Source: Beijerinckia sp. 28-YEA-48 (GTDB taxonomy: Bacteria > Pseudomonadota > Alphaproteobacteria > Rhizobiales > Beijerinckiaceae). Taken from it: a DNA stretch of 64,000 nucleotides. The stretch spans positions 4,994,001 to 5,058,000 of the forward strand of contig NZ_FNSI01000001.1 of assembly GCF_900104955.1 (NCBI RefSeq), written 5' to 3'. Shown here piece after piece: positions 32,672 through 43,385 of this stretch (positions are counted from its first letter, which is position 1; each line of letters starts with the position of its first letter). The translations under genes were made by a program, and so were the position numbers. Below the pieces are notes generated by a model that searched no databases, had not been told where the DNA came from, and was given only the letters and a program-made list of their open reading frames with translations.

Positions 32672-34291
32672 TCAAGCTACTCGCAACAGGTATTCGGCAG
32701 CCTTTTCAGCGATCATGATGGTTGGCGCATTGGTGTTGGCGCTGACCAAGGTCGGCATGATCGAAGCGTCGGCAACGCGCAAGCCCGTGACACCGCGCAC
32801 GCGCAATTCCTCGTCGACCACTGAACTCTCGTCCACACCCATGCGGCACGTGCCGACCGGATGAAAGACCGTGCCGGCATTGGCCACGATAAAGGCATCG
32901 ATGTCCGCATCGCTTTTGACCGACGGTCCGGGCGCGATTTCGCGGCTGTTCATCTTGGCGAAAGCCTTCTGCGCCAACACGTCGCGCAGGATCTTTACGC
33001 CGGCGCGCATCACGTCGCGATCGGCGGCGGCGGAGAGATAATTGGCGCGAATGACAGGTGGTGCAAATGGATCAGCGCTGCTCAGAGTGATGTCGCCACG
33101 GCTTTCGGGGCGCAAATGGCAGATCGTGCCGGTGAAGCCATAGCCGTCATGCACGCCGGGCGCGGGCTTGCGGAAGGGAATGCGAGGACCGGTGGTCACC
33201 GGGATGCCGGGGAAGAAATGCACCTGCAGGTCAGGCTCAGCCACATCTGGTCGCGATTTCAGGAAGGCGCCGCCTTCAAGCGGCCAGGCGGAGGCCGGGC
33301 CTTTGCCGGTGAGGATATTGCGCAGTACGGCAAAGCCGGCGCGATCGATGCGGCGTAGATCGTAGAGCGAATCTGGCTCCTCGCAGCCATGCGAAACGCG
33401 CACGGTCAGATGGTCCTGTAAATTCTTGCCGACAGCGGGCAGGTCGACGGCGGATTTGATGTCGTGACGGTGCAAAGCGTCCGCCGCGCCGATGCCAGAC
33501 TGCATCAGCACGGTCGGCGAGGTAATGGCGCCGCAGGACAGAACGATCTCACGCGCGGCGGAGATGACGCGCTTCTCCCGGCCGACCTTGACCTCGACGC
33601 CGGTGGCGCGGCCGTTCTCGATGATCACGCGCAGGATATGTGCGCCGGTGAGAACGGTGAGGTTGGGGCGCGCGCGGATCGGTGTGATGAAAGAGCGCGC
33701 CGTGCTCATGCGCTTGCCGTTGCGGATGGTGAAATGATAGCGGCCGAAGCCTTCCTGCTGCTCGCCGTTGAAATCCGGGTTGCGCGGAAAGCCGGCCTGC
33801 ACACCCGCTTCGACGAACGCGTCGTAAAGAAAATATTTGGTCGGCGGTCGGGTGACGGGCAGTTCGCCGCCGCTGCCGTGATAGTCATCGGCGCCTTCAG
33901 CGAAATTTTCAGATCGCTTGAAGAAAGGCAGCACGCGCTCATAGGACCAGTCGCGCAGGCCGAGCTGCGCCCAATGATCATAGTCGCCGCGATTGCCACG
34001 GGTGTAGACCATGCCGTTGATGGAGGAGGAGCCGCCGAGCACACGACCGCGCGGCCAGGCGATGCGGCGTCCACCAAGGCCCGGTTCCGGCTCGGTCTGA
34101 TAGGCCCAGTTGTGGAAGCGTGATTGCATGAAATAGGCGGTCATCAGCGGTACGTGGATCAGCGGATTCCAATCGCGCGCGCCCGCTTCAATCAAGACAA
34201 CCTGCGCCGCTGGATCAGCCGACAGGCGATTTGCAAGGACGCAGCCGGCCGAGCCGCCACCGACGACGATATAGTCATATCCCTTGGTCAT
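32672..34291 (-). CDS. GMC family oxidoreductase (choline/alcohol dehydrogenase-like), copy 1
   Basis: A 539-residue FAD flavoprotein. FAD motif YDYIVVGGGSAGCVLANRLS at the N-terminus, then RGRVLGGSSSINGMVYTRG (GMC signature 1), EIVLSCGAITSPTVLMQSGIG (signature 2), HPVGTCRMG with the catalytic His (about residue 480) and SANTNAPTIMIAEKAAEYLL. It oxidises primary or secondary alcohols, electrons passing to a quinone or cytochrome acceptor. ATG 34291 has GGGAGGG before it. The next gene upstream is a same-length paralogue. Confidence 0.95.
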   Translation of the reverse strand: MTKGYDYIVVGGGSAGCVLANRLSADPAAQVVLIEAGARDWNPLIHVPLMTAYFMQSRFHNWAYQTEPEPGLGGRRIAWPRGRVLGGSSSINGMVYTRGNRGDYDHWAQLGLRDWSYERVLPFFKRSENFAEGADDYHGSGGELPVTRPPTKYFLYDAFVEAGVQAGFPRNPDFNGEQQEGFGRYHFTIRNGKRMSTARSFITPIRARPNLTVLTGAHILRVIIENGRATGVEVKVGREKRVISAAREIVLSCGAITSPTVLMQSGIGAADALHRHDIKSAVDLPAVGKNLQDHLTVRVSHGCEEPDSLYDLRRIDRAGFAVLRNILTGKGPASAWPLEGGAFLKSRPDVAEPDLQVHFFPGIPVTTGPRIPFRKPAPGVHDGYGFTGTICHLRPESRGDITLSSADPFAPPVIRANYLSAAADRDVMRAGVKILRDVLAQKAFAKMNSREIAPGPSVKSDADIDAFIVANAGTVFHPVGTCRMGVDESSVVDEELRVRGVTGLRVADASIMPTLVSANTNAPTIMIAEKAAEYLLRVA

Positions 34292-34386
34292 CTTCCCTCC
34301 CAATGGTTGTGACCATAGCGCACAAGAGCCTATGGGGCCCGCATGGCTAGTCGGCAGCGGTCTGAGCCGCCGCCGGTCTCAGGTGA

Positions 34387-36006
34387 TCAATGCGCCCGCA
34401 GAATGTAGTCGGCGCCTTTTTCGGCAATCATGATCGTCGGCGCATTGGTGTTGGCGCTGACGAGATTGGGCATGACCGAGGCGTCGATCACCCGCAGGCC
34501 GTCGACGCCACGCACCCGCAATTGCTCATCGACCACGGAATCTGGGTCGATGCCCATGCGGCAGGTGCCGACGGGATGATAGATCGAGCCGCTGTTTTGG
34601 CGAATGAAGGCATCGATGTCGCTGTCGGTCTTCACCGTGTTGCCCGGCAAGACCTCGTCGCCGCGAATCTCGTCGAAGGCCTTCTGCTGGAAGAGGCCGC
34701 GCAGACGCTTGAAGCCTTCACGTACTGCCAGGCGATCGCCTTCGGTGGCGAGATAATTGGCGTGGATTGCTGGCCGGTCGAGCGGATCATTGGTCTTCAG
34801 CTTGATGTGGCCACGGCTTTCAGGGCGCAGATGGCAGACATTGGCGGAGAAGCCATGGCCCTCGTAGAGACCGTTGGCGGGCTTGCGCTGGAACGGGTGA
34901 CGCAGATTGGCCGTTGAGAGCCCCGGTGTGAAATGAATCTGCAGGTCAGGCGCCGTCAGGTCTGCCCGGGACTTGATGAAGGCGCCACCTTCCAGTGGAA
35001 ATTTCGTTGCTGGGCCGCTCTTGAACAAGATGGCGCGGGCCATGGCGAGGCCGGCGCGGTCGAAGCGGCGCAGGCCGAAGAGCGCGTCTTCCTTCTTGGC
35101 CGCATATTGCATGCGGACGTTGAGATGATCCTGAAGGTTCTTTCCGACATTCTTCGACGCGACTGTGACGGTGACGCCGGCGGCTTTGAGATCATCGGCA
35201 TCGCCGATGCCCGAATGCATCAGGACTGTGGGCGAGGAAATCGCGCCGCAGGATAGGATCACTTCGCGGTCGGCCTGGATATGTGCGCGCAGGCCATTGG
35301 CGAGGAGATCGGCGCCAGTGGCGCGCGCGCCTTCGACAGTGATCTTCAGCACCGAGGCGCCGGTGACGATGTCGAGATTGGGGCGATTGCGCACGGGATC
35401 GATGAAGGCGCGGGCCGTGCTCCAGCGTTCGCCTTTGCCGATCGAGGAATGATAGCGGCCGACGCCTTCCTGCTGTTCGCCGTTGAAATCGGGATTGTAG
35501 GGCAGGCCGCTGTCGAGCGCCGCCTTGTGGAAGATGTCGTAGAAAGGGTGCTGGGTGCGCGGCTGGCTGACTGGCAGCTCGCCACCGGCGCCGTGATAGT
35601 CATTGGCGCCGTCTTCGAAATCTTCGAACTTGCGGAAATAGGGCAGGCATTTCTCGTAGGACCAGTCGCGCAGGCCGAGCTGCGCCCATTGGTCGTAGTC
35701 GTAGCGATTGCCGCGGGTATAGACCATGCCGTTGATGGCGGAGGAACCGCCGAGCACGCGGCCGCGCGGCCATTCGATGCGACGATTGTTGAGATGTGGT
35801 TCGGGTTCGGTGAGATATTGCCAGTTGTGCAGGCTGCGGCGATAGAACTGGCCGGCCATCAGCGGCACGCGGATCAGCGGATCCCAATCACGCGGCCCGG
35901 CTTCGACCAACAGCACAGTGCAAGCGGGGTCGGCCGAGAGCCGATTGGCCAAGACGCAACCGGCGGAACCACCGCCCAGAATAATGTAGTCGTACCCCTT
36001 CCTCAT
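34387..36006 (-). CDS. GMC family oxidoreductase, copy 2
   Basis: A second 539-residue GMC flavoprotein: MRKGYDYIILGGGSAGCVLANRLS, RGRVLGGSSAINGMVYTRGNR, EVILSCGAISSPTVLMHSGIG, IYHPVGTCRMGIDPDSVVDEQLRVRG and SANTNAPTIMIAEKGADYIL. It shares most signature blocks with copy 1 but has clearly diverged (the FFKRSENF to YFRKFEDF region), so the duplication is older than that of the binding proteins. ATG 36006 is preceded by GAGAGGGAGAGA; a longer in-frame version to 36102 overlaps the upstream gene. Substrate unknown. Confidence 0.95.
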   Translation of the reverse strand: MRKGYDYIILGGGSAGCVLANRLSADPACTVLLVEAGPRDWDPLIRVPLMAGQFYRRSLHNWQYLTEPEPHLNNRRIEWPRGRVLGGSSAINGMVYTRGNRYDYDQWAQLGLRDWSYEKCLPYFRKFEDFEDGANDYHGAGGELPVSQPRTQHPFYDIFHKAALDSGLPYNPDFNGEQQEGVGRYHSSIGKGERWSTARAFIDPVRNRPNLDIVTGASVLKITVEGARATGADLLANGLRAHIQADREVILSCGAISSPTVLMHSGIGDADDLKAAGVTVTVASKNVGKNLQDHLNVRMQYAAKKEDALFGLRRFDRAGLAMARAILFKSGPATKFPLEGGAFIKSRADLTAPDLQIHFTPGLSTANLRHPFQRKPANGLYEGHGFSANVCHLRPESRGHIKLKTNDPLDRPAIHANYLATEGDRLAVREGFKRLRGLFQQKAFDEIRGDEVLPGNTVKTDSDIDAFIRQNSGSIYHPVGTCRMGIDPDSVVDEQLRVRGVDGLRVIDASVMPNLVSANTNAPTIMIAEKGADYILRAH

Positions 36007-36038
36007 TCTCTCCCTCTCTAAAACTATGTTGCTCTCTC

Positions 36039-37019
36039 TTAGGTCGCTCTGTTGCCGTCTGTTTCCATGACGATGTTGGAGAGGCGTTGGCCGGCGCGCC
36101 AACGTTGGAGATTGTCGATGAACAGCGATGCGGCCGTGGACACGCCGGCATCGCCGGCGCCGCCGACATGGGGTGTCAGCAGCACATTCTTCATCGACCA
36201 GAGGGGATGTCCTGGCGGCAGGGGCTCGGTCTCCATCACATCGAGACCGGCGCCGGCGATGCGGCCGGCTTGCAGTGCGTCGAGCAACGCAGGCTCTTCG
36301 ACGAGCGAGCCACGCGCGATGTTGACGAAGAAGGCGGTCGGCGGCAGGGCGTCGATGACGGCGCGTGAAATCATGCCGTCGGTCTGCGGCCCGGCAAGCG
36401 CCGCCACCACCAGATAGTCGGCGGTACGCGCCGCTTCGACGAGGGCTTCGCGCGGGCGCAGGTCATCGAAGGGCGCCAGCGGTGTGGTCGAGCGGCTGAT
36501 GCCGGTGACGCGCATGCCGCAAGCCTTACCCATGCGGGCAATTTCTTGGCCGATCGCGCCCGTGCCGACGACGACCAGATGTCGTCGTGCCAGATTGGTG
36601 ACGAGCGGCGAAATTTCGTCGCGCACCCATTCGTCTTTCACGCGTGCCGCCTCGGACGCCCGCAGGTGCCGGGCAAGGCCCAGCATCAGCGCCAAGGCAT
36701 GTTCGGCGACTGCGAAGGCGCGCAGTCCGGCGACATTGGTGATGATGACATTGGGTGGCAGGCCGCTATTGACCGCCTTGTCGATGCCCGATGTGACAAA
36801 GTTGAGCCAACGCAGGGCGCGGCCGTGCTGGCGGATCAAAGCCGCCGGTTCGGGCAGATAGAAACGATTGCCGGTGATGAGGATTTCGGCGCCATCGACC
36901 GCAGCGGCAATGTCTTCGTCGCGCTCGGCGACCGTCAGACGCACGTCGGGGAAAGCACTCAAGCGTTCGAAAAATTCCGCCGGATCGAACAGCGGATTGT
37001 ACAGGGCTATTTTTAGCAT
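36039..37019 (-). CDS. D-2-hydroxyacid dehydrogenase family protein
   Basis: A 326-residue NAD(P)-dependent dehydrogenase. The Rossmann motif is LVVVGTGAIGQEIARMGKACGMRV. The catalytic set is Arg in NIARGSLVEE, Glu in METEPLPPGHPLW and His in LLTPHVGG. It interconverts 2-oxo and 2-hydroxy acids such as glyoxylate/glycolate or hydroxypyruvate. It is the first gene of the minus-strand catabolic cluster, 32 bases before GMC copy 2, so it probably handles the acid formed from, or feeding, the GMC step. Confidence 0.92.
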   Translation of the reverse strand: MLKIALYNPLFDPAEFFERLSAFPDVRLTVAERDEDIAAAVDGAEILITGNRFYLPEPAALIRQHGRALRWLNFVTSGIDKAVNSGLPPNVIITNVAGLRAFAVAEHALALMLGLARHLRASEAARVKDEWVRDEISPLVTNLARRHLVVVGTGAIGQEIARMGKACGMRVTGISRSTTPLAPFDDLRPREALVEAARTADYLVVAALAGPQTDGMISRAVIDALPPTAFFVNIARGSLVEEPALLDALQAGRIAGAGLDVMETEPLPPGHPLWSMKNVLLTPHVGGAGDAGVSTAASLFIDNLQRWRAGQRLSNIVMETDGNRAT

Positions 37020-37100
37020 TTTGGTCCGGGCGTTGCTCCGGATACACAGTAACCCTGATATGTGGATCGCGTCTACATGGCGCGTTATTAGCGCGCGTTA

Positions 37101-37141
37101 AATGCGTTATTGCCGAAACGCATGATGCAACGCGCATCATG
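37101..37141. repeat. Dispersed palindrome copy 4, fused to a second perfect palindrome
   Basis: AATGCGTT (37101-37108) faces AACGCAT (37117-37123), a family member. It runs straight into CATGATGC-AACGC-GCATCATG (37121-37141), a perfect 8-bp stem. The block lies between the FTR1 stop and the start of the catabolic operon, so it may end FTR1 transcription or bind a regulator of the operon. Confidence 0.6.
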
Positions 37142-37150
37142 CGATGGGCA

Positions 37151-37936
37151 TCAGCCCGTGGTTGCGGGCTGCACCTTGCCGCGCATCGTGAAAATACCGG
37201 CAAGCGCAATCAACGCGATGGCGAGTTGCGCGCCAAGTGCTTCCCACGTTGGATTGCCGGCGATCGACACGAGCCAGTCCGGCGCGGGCGAGAGATCGTA
37301 GGGGACGATCGTCTGTTCCTGCAATTCCTGGATCGCCGCGCCGACGAAGCGCAGACCCATGATGAACAGGAAAGCCGACGTGATGATGAACAGCGGGCGG
37401 ATGGGAATCTGCATGGCGAGCCATTGCATCGCGATATAGATGGCGACGAGCGCCGCTGCGGCGACGACCAGGCCCAGAATCAATTCCGCCGACCAGCCAC
37501 CGCTCGTCGAGGCGAGCGCATAGAGAAAGAGCACGGTCTCGGCGCCCTCGCGGAATACGGCGAGGAAGGAAATCAGGCCGAGCGAGAAGCCGGTGCCTGC
37601 TGTCAGCGCATCGCCGCTGAGCCGCGCCATTTCGGCTTTCCATTTCTTCGGGTCCTGCCGCAGGAACAGCCAGCCGCTCATATAAAGCATCAGGATGGCG
37701 GCGATGACGAGGACGACGGCTTCGATCCGGTCGTCATGGGTGCCATCGAAGTAAATCTGGAAAATCCAGGCGGCGACCAGGCTGGCGAGGATGGCGAGCA
37801 CAGCGCCGATATAAAGCGGACGCAGGCGCTCATGGGCGCCGGCGCGCCGCATGGCGGCGGCCAAGGCGGTGACGATCAGAAGAGCTTCGAGACCTTCGCG
37901 GAGCAGAATGAGGCCGGATTCGAGCGCCAGTTTCAT
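37151..37936 (-). CDS. FTR1 family high-affinity iron permease (EfeU-like)
   Basis: A 261-residue membrane protein with about seven helices. The two iron-ligand motifs of the FTR1 family are present: LLREGLEALLIV (REGLE at residues 13-17) and FREGAETVLF. A central IEAVVLVIAAILMLYMSGWL helix lies between. Partner genes of an EfeUOB system or a copper-oxidase partner are not adjacent. ATG 37936 gives the canonical short N-terminus. An Irr-like box 80 bases upstream suggests iron control. Confidence 0.92.
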   Translation of the reverse strand: MKLALESGLILLREGLEALLIVTALAAAMRRAGAHERLRPLYIGAVLAILASLVAAWIFQIYFDGTHDDRIEAVVLVIAAILMLYMSGWLFLRQDPKKWKAEMARLSGDALTAGTGFSLGLISFLAVFREGAETVLFLYALASTSGGWSAELILGLVVAAAALVAIYIAMQWLAMQIPIRPLFIITSAFLFIMGLRFVGAAIQELQEQTIVPYDLSPAPDWLVSIAGNPTWEALGAQLAIALIALAGIFTMRGKVQPATTG

Positions 37937-38015
37937 GGAAGCGTCCAGTAAATATACGGGTCTCGACCATGCCCTCGCGTGCTGACGCGCGCAACGAAAA
38001 AGCATCTGATCCGAT

Positions 38016-38031
38016 TTGGAATAATTCCAAT
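38016..38031. promoter_or_regulatory. Irr (iron control element)-like palindrome
   Basis: TTTGGAATAATTCCAA contains a perfect 7-1-7 palindrome TTGGAAT-A-ATTCCAA. It resembles the iron control element (TTTAGAA...TTCTAA type) bound by Irr in rhizobia. It lies about 80 bases upstream of the FTR1 start. Confidence 0.55.
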
Positions 38032-38381
38032 TTTTGCTGTTCTGTCAGAAGGTTCCGGTGCCGGCCTGTGCGTGGGAAGAAGCTTAAATCAGCCCCAAAA
38101 TCGGCCTTCGTTACAGCTCTTTATTGCTTTGTGATCGCGGTTTCGGCGCAAATCGCGGTCTGCGCCGGTGGCGCCGGGTCCAGGCCGCATTGCCGCCACG
38201 AACCTCCGGCTTAAGGTCACAATCTATTAACCATGGCGGTGATTGGCTAAAATGCAACGCGTTTTAACAACCTGTCGGCAAGGTTGACGGAACCTTCGCT
38301 TAACCAAATGCGCCTTACGACATGGGTGAGCTGACGGTGGCGCGGATGGGCCCGTTCGCGCATCTGTTAAGGAGTTTCGGT
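38032..38381. other. Intergenic region before pal, no supported gene
   Basis: Between the FTR1 promoter and pal I find no convincing open frame. It contains a GC-rich imperfect repeat (ATCGCGGTTTCGGCGCAAATCGCGGT, as two ATCGCGGT blocks) and several TTAACC half-sites (near 38226 and 38301) that would fit CtrA-type half sites but are not at the N7 spacing. TAAGGAG at 38369-38374 is the pal ribosome-binding site. Confidence 0.5.
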
Positions 38382-38885
38382 ATGTCTTTTTTCTCTGGCG
38401 TTCGTCTGTTGCGCGTTGCCGCTGCATTGACCGTGGCGCTGGCGATTTCCGCCTGTTCCAAAACTGAGGATCCGAATGCCGCTGGTCTCGGCGCGGGCGC
38501 GGGTGCCGCGACGCCTGGTAGCCAGCAGGACTTCGTCGTCAACGTCGGCGACCGCGTGTTCTTCGACACGGACTCGATCGAGTTGAATGCCTCGGCGCAG
38601 GCGACGCTCGATAAGCAAGCGCAATGGCTCAGCCAGTATTCGCGTTACAACTTCACGGTCGAAGGCCATGCCGACGAGCGCGGCACGCGTGAATATAACT
38701 TCGCGCTGGGCGCGCAGCGCTCCGAAGCGGCAAAGAACTATCTGATCGCCCGTGGCGTCCAGTCGAGCCGCATCCGCACCATCAGCTATGGCAAGGAGCG
38801 GCCGGTGGCTGTCTGTAACGACATTTCTTGCTGGTCGCAGAATCGGCGTGCCGTCACCGTGCTTGGTGGGGCTGGCGGGTCCTGA
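38382..38885 (+). CDS. pal: Peptidoglycan-associated lipoprotein
   Basis: Outer-membrane lipoprotein of the Tol-Pal system, anchoring the outer membrane to peptidoglycan at division. The 167-residue precursor has a lipobox ISAC with Cys25. The OmpA-like domain shows VFFDTDSIELNASAQATLD, VEGHADERGTREYNFALGAQRSEAAKNYL and ISYGKERPVAVCNDISCWSQNRRAV. Start ATG 38382 has TAAGGAG seven bases upstream. tolQRAB do not precede it. Confidence 0.97.
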   Translation: MSFFSGVRLLRVAAALTVALAISACSKTEDPNAAGLGAGAGAATPGSQQDFVVNVGDRVFFDTDSIELNASAQATLDKQAQWLSQYSRYNFTVEGHADERGTREYNFALGAQRSEAAKNYLIARGVQSSRIRTISYGKERPVAVCNDISCWSQNRRAVTVLGGAGGS

Positions 38886-38955
38886 TCAGTTCCAAATTCC
38901 CCGGCGCGACGGGCGCCGCGTCCTCCAGGCGTCGTCCGTTCTCGGTGAAGACCTC

Positions 38956-38988
38956 TGCCGGCGTCCTCTGACGCCGGCATTTTTCTTT
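38956..38988 (+). terminator. Rho-independent terminator after pal
   Basis: TGCCGGCGTC-CTCT-GACGCCGGCA, then TTTTTCTTTT. It lies about 70 bases after the pal stop codon, separating pal from cpoB. Confidence 0.92.
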
Positions 38989-39143
38989 TCAGCGCTGTTT
39001 TCTTTTCGCTTCATGGAGGTGTTCGATCTTGGAGGCGTCCGATCTTGGCCGCAATTTCGCCAAAGCGCCCTTTATGCTAGTTCTCGGGTTCCGCAGCGCC
39101 TGATGCGCTTAGCGAATTCGTGATTACGGCCCGGATTCACCAA

Positions 39144-40220
39144 ATGATTTTGAAGATGTTTTCCGCAGCCACCGCCCTTGTTGGGCTGGCGATGTTTCCC
39201 ATGGATGCCGGGGCGCAGACGTACCGTCCGCCCGGACAGGTGCCCGAGGGCGGTTATTATCAGCAGGCCCAGGGCGTCGATGCCGCTGGCCTGCTGCTGC
39301 GCATCGAGCGGCTGGAAGGCCAGTTGCGCTCGATGACCGGGCAGATCGAGCAATTGCAGTATCAAAATCGCCAGTTGCAGGAGCAGATGCAGCGCGGCGG
39401 TGCGCCGGCTGGTGGCGAAGGCCGCCCGCAACCGCAGCGCCGTGGCGAGGCTGGCACGGCGCCGGCTGCGCCGCTGCCCTCGCGTGGCGGACGTAACGAT
39501 GCTTTCGATCCCGATCTCGACCGCGATGCGCCGGGCGCGCCGCGTGTCATCGGCGCTTTGCCGGATCAGCCGCGTGGCGGCCGCCTGCCGCAGGGCCCCA
39601 TCGATTCGATGGGGCCGCCGATCATCGACGAAGGCGGTGATGACGGCGGCGGTCCGATCGATCTGACCAATCCGAACGGAGGCATGTCGAACGGCGGCAT
39701 GTCGCGCCAACCCGCCGGCCAGCCGATGCGGCAGGGCTCGATCAGCAGTGCGCCATTGCCGGCGCCGGGGCCGCAGCAGATGCAGCCGTCGGGGCCGCCA
39801 GTTGCTGCCGGCGACCAGGTGGCGGCGCTGCCACCCGTGTCGGGGCCGCGCGGAGAGTTCGATCAAGCCGTGGCCACATTCAAAAAGGGCCAGCTGGAGC
39901 AGGCGGAAGGCGAGTTTCGTGGTTTCATCGGCCGCTACCCGACTGGACGGCTGACGCCGGAGGCGACCTATTATCTCGGCGAGACCTTCTCGCGTCGCAA
40001 TCGCCATCGTGAAGCGGCCGAGCAGTTTCTGAAAGTTTCGACCGACTTCCCCAAGTCCGGCAGTGTGCCGCAGTCGCTCTATCGTCTGGGCCAATCGCTG
40101 GACAAGCTCGGGGCGAAGGAACAGGCCTGCGCGGCTTGGAGCGAAGTTGGGCGTAAACCCCAGATTTCGGCCAGTCTCCGCAATGCTGCCGACCGCGAAT
40201 ACAAACGTGCGCAGTGCTGA
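39144..40220 (+). CDS. cpoB: Tol-Pal system protein CpoB (YbgF)
   Basis: Periplasmic coordinator of peptidoglycan synthesis and Tol-Pal, about 358 residues. Signal peptide MILKMFSAATALVGLAMFPMDAGAQ, then a trimerising coiled coil (LLLRIERLEGQLRSMTGQIEQLQYQNRQLQEQMQ), a long Gly/Pro linker, and TPR repeats starting FDQAVATFKKGQLEQAEGEFRGFIGRYPTGRLTPEATYYLGETF. The linker of roughly 180 residues is long for the family. GTG 39120 and ATG 39156 are alternative starts. Its 3' end overlaps tilS. Confidence 0.93.
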   Translation: MILKMFSAATALVGLAMFPMDAGAQTYRPPGQVPEGGYYQQAQGVDAAGLLLRIERLEGQLRSMTGQIEQLQYQNRQLQEQMQRGGAPAGGEGRPQPQRRGEAGTAPAAPLPSRGGRNDAFDPDLDRDAPGAPRVIGALPDQPRGGRLPQGPIDSMGPPIIDEGGDDGGGPIDLTNPNGGMSNGGMSRQPAGQPMRQGSISSAPLPAPGPQQMQPSGPPVAAGDQVAALPPVSGPRGEFDQAVATFKKGQLEQAEGEFRGFIGRYPTGRLTPEATYYLGETFSRRNRHREAAEQFLKVSTDFPKSGSVPQSLYRLGQSLDKLGAKEQACAAWSEVGRKPQISASLRNAADREYKRAQC

Positions 40221-41235
40221 GGACGCGCCCGATCCGCAGCAGGTCTTCGCGCCTTTCGCCGCCCATGGACGGATTCTGATCGCCGTTTCTGGTGGGCCGG
40301 ATTCCATGGCTCTCCTATGGCTGGCGCGGCAATGGTCACGCTCGGGTGGCGGTGCCGTCGTGGCGGCGACCGTCGATCATGGCCTGCGCCCGGAGGCTGC
40401 CGAGGAGGCCGCCACGGTGGCTGCCTGGTGCCAGGGCGCCGGCATCGATCACACCATTTTGCGCTGGGACGGGCCCTATCCGAAGACCCGCATCCAGGAA
40501 CGGGCGCGCGAAGCGCGTTATCGGCTGCTCGCCGAGGAGGCGCGACGCCATGACGCTGCGGCTATCGCGACGGCCCATCACGCCGACGATCAGGCCGAGA
40601 CGATCCTGTTCCGGCTTTTCGGCGGCAGCGGCGTCGCCGGTCTGCGCGGTATTCAGGCGGTCAGCGCGACAGATGGCTTGACTGGCGGGCTGCCCGTGCT
40701 GCGTCCGCTGCTCGACTGGACCAAGCCGGCGCTGGAAAAACTATGCTCTGACAACGGTTTACCGTTCTCGCGCGATCCCTCGAACGACGATCCGCGCTAT
40801 GCGCGGGTACGGCTGCGGCAGCTTTCCGGCCAACTTGCGGCCCAGGGGCTCGGCGCGACCGAATTGGCGCGCCTTGCCCGCCGTATGGCTGGCGCCCAGG
40901 ACGTCATCGATTGGGCTGTCGAAACGCAGCGGACACAGCTCGTGCGCACGCCATTGCAAGATGCACGTGGCGAGGGCCAGAGGCTTGATTTCGCGCCTTT
41001 CGCCGCTTTGCCGGTCATGCTCGTCGCCGCCATTTTGCGCGCCGAGATTGCCGCTGTCACCGGCAACGATGGCGCCCTTCGCCTCGACCGGTTGGAGGCC
41101 GCGGCCGCGGCGATTTCCGTCGCTCTGACCCAGCATCAAGCTTGGCAGGGGACACTCGGCGGCGCGGTTCTGAAGCTTGACAAGACAGGCCGGCTGGAAA
41201 TGCGCCGGGAACCCAGCCGAAGGCGCGGCCGCTAA
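40183..41235 (+). CDS. tilS: tRNA(Ile)-lysidine synthase
   Basis: Modifies C34 of tRNA-Ile(CAU) to lysidine with ATP and lysine; essential for AUA decoding. The N-type PP-loop is ILIAVSGGPDSMALLWLA (about residues 30-47). TVDHGLRPEAAEEAATVAAWC, RIQERAREARYRLLAEEA and ATAHHADDQAETILFRLFGGSG follow. The C-terminal domains are reduced, as usual in alphaproteobacteria. The start is ATG 40183 or GTG 40207, both inside the 3' end of cpoB in another frame. Confidence 0.94.
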   Translation: MLPTANTNVRSAEDAPDPQQVFAPFAAHGRILIAVSGGPDSMALLWLARQWSRSGGGAVVAATVDHGLRPEAAEEAATVAAWCQGAGIDHTILRWDGPYPKTRIQERAREARYRLLAEEARRHDAAAIATAHHADDQAETILFRLFGGSGVAGLRGIQAVSATDGLTGGLPVLRPLLDWTKPALEKLCSDNGLPFSRDPSNDDPRYARVRLRQLSGQLAAQGLGATELARLARRMAGAQDVIDWAVETQRTQLVRTPLQDARGEGQRLDFAPFAALPVMLVAAILRAEIAAVTGNDGALRLDRLEAAAAAISVALTQHQAWQGTLGGAVLKLDKTGRLEMRREPSRRRGR

Positions 41236-41413
41236 AGGCCTATTCACCGTTTACGGTCAGACTTGCTTCACGTTGCCGCCTGAATTGACCGTTCATAATG
41301 CAGCATCAACAGCGGCTTCCCTTGGCAAGGAGCGGGTCGCGGCTTACATATGATCATGATCTGGATGGCGTGCGGCAAAGTGCGCTGGAGCCAGAAGCCA
41401 TTGGCAGGATCGA

Positions 41414-43330
<1,917 letters not shown>

Positions 43331-43353
43331 GCTCTGTTGGCGTTAAAACGATC

Positions 43354-43385
43354 AATGCCCGGCGCTCGCGCCGGGCATTTTGTTT
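43354..43385 (+). terminator. Rho-independent terminator after ftsH
   Basis: AATGCCCGGCGC-TC-GCGCCGGGCATT followed by TTGTTT, 24 bases after the ftsH stop. Confidence 0.95.
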
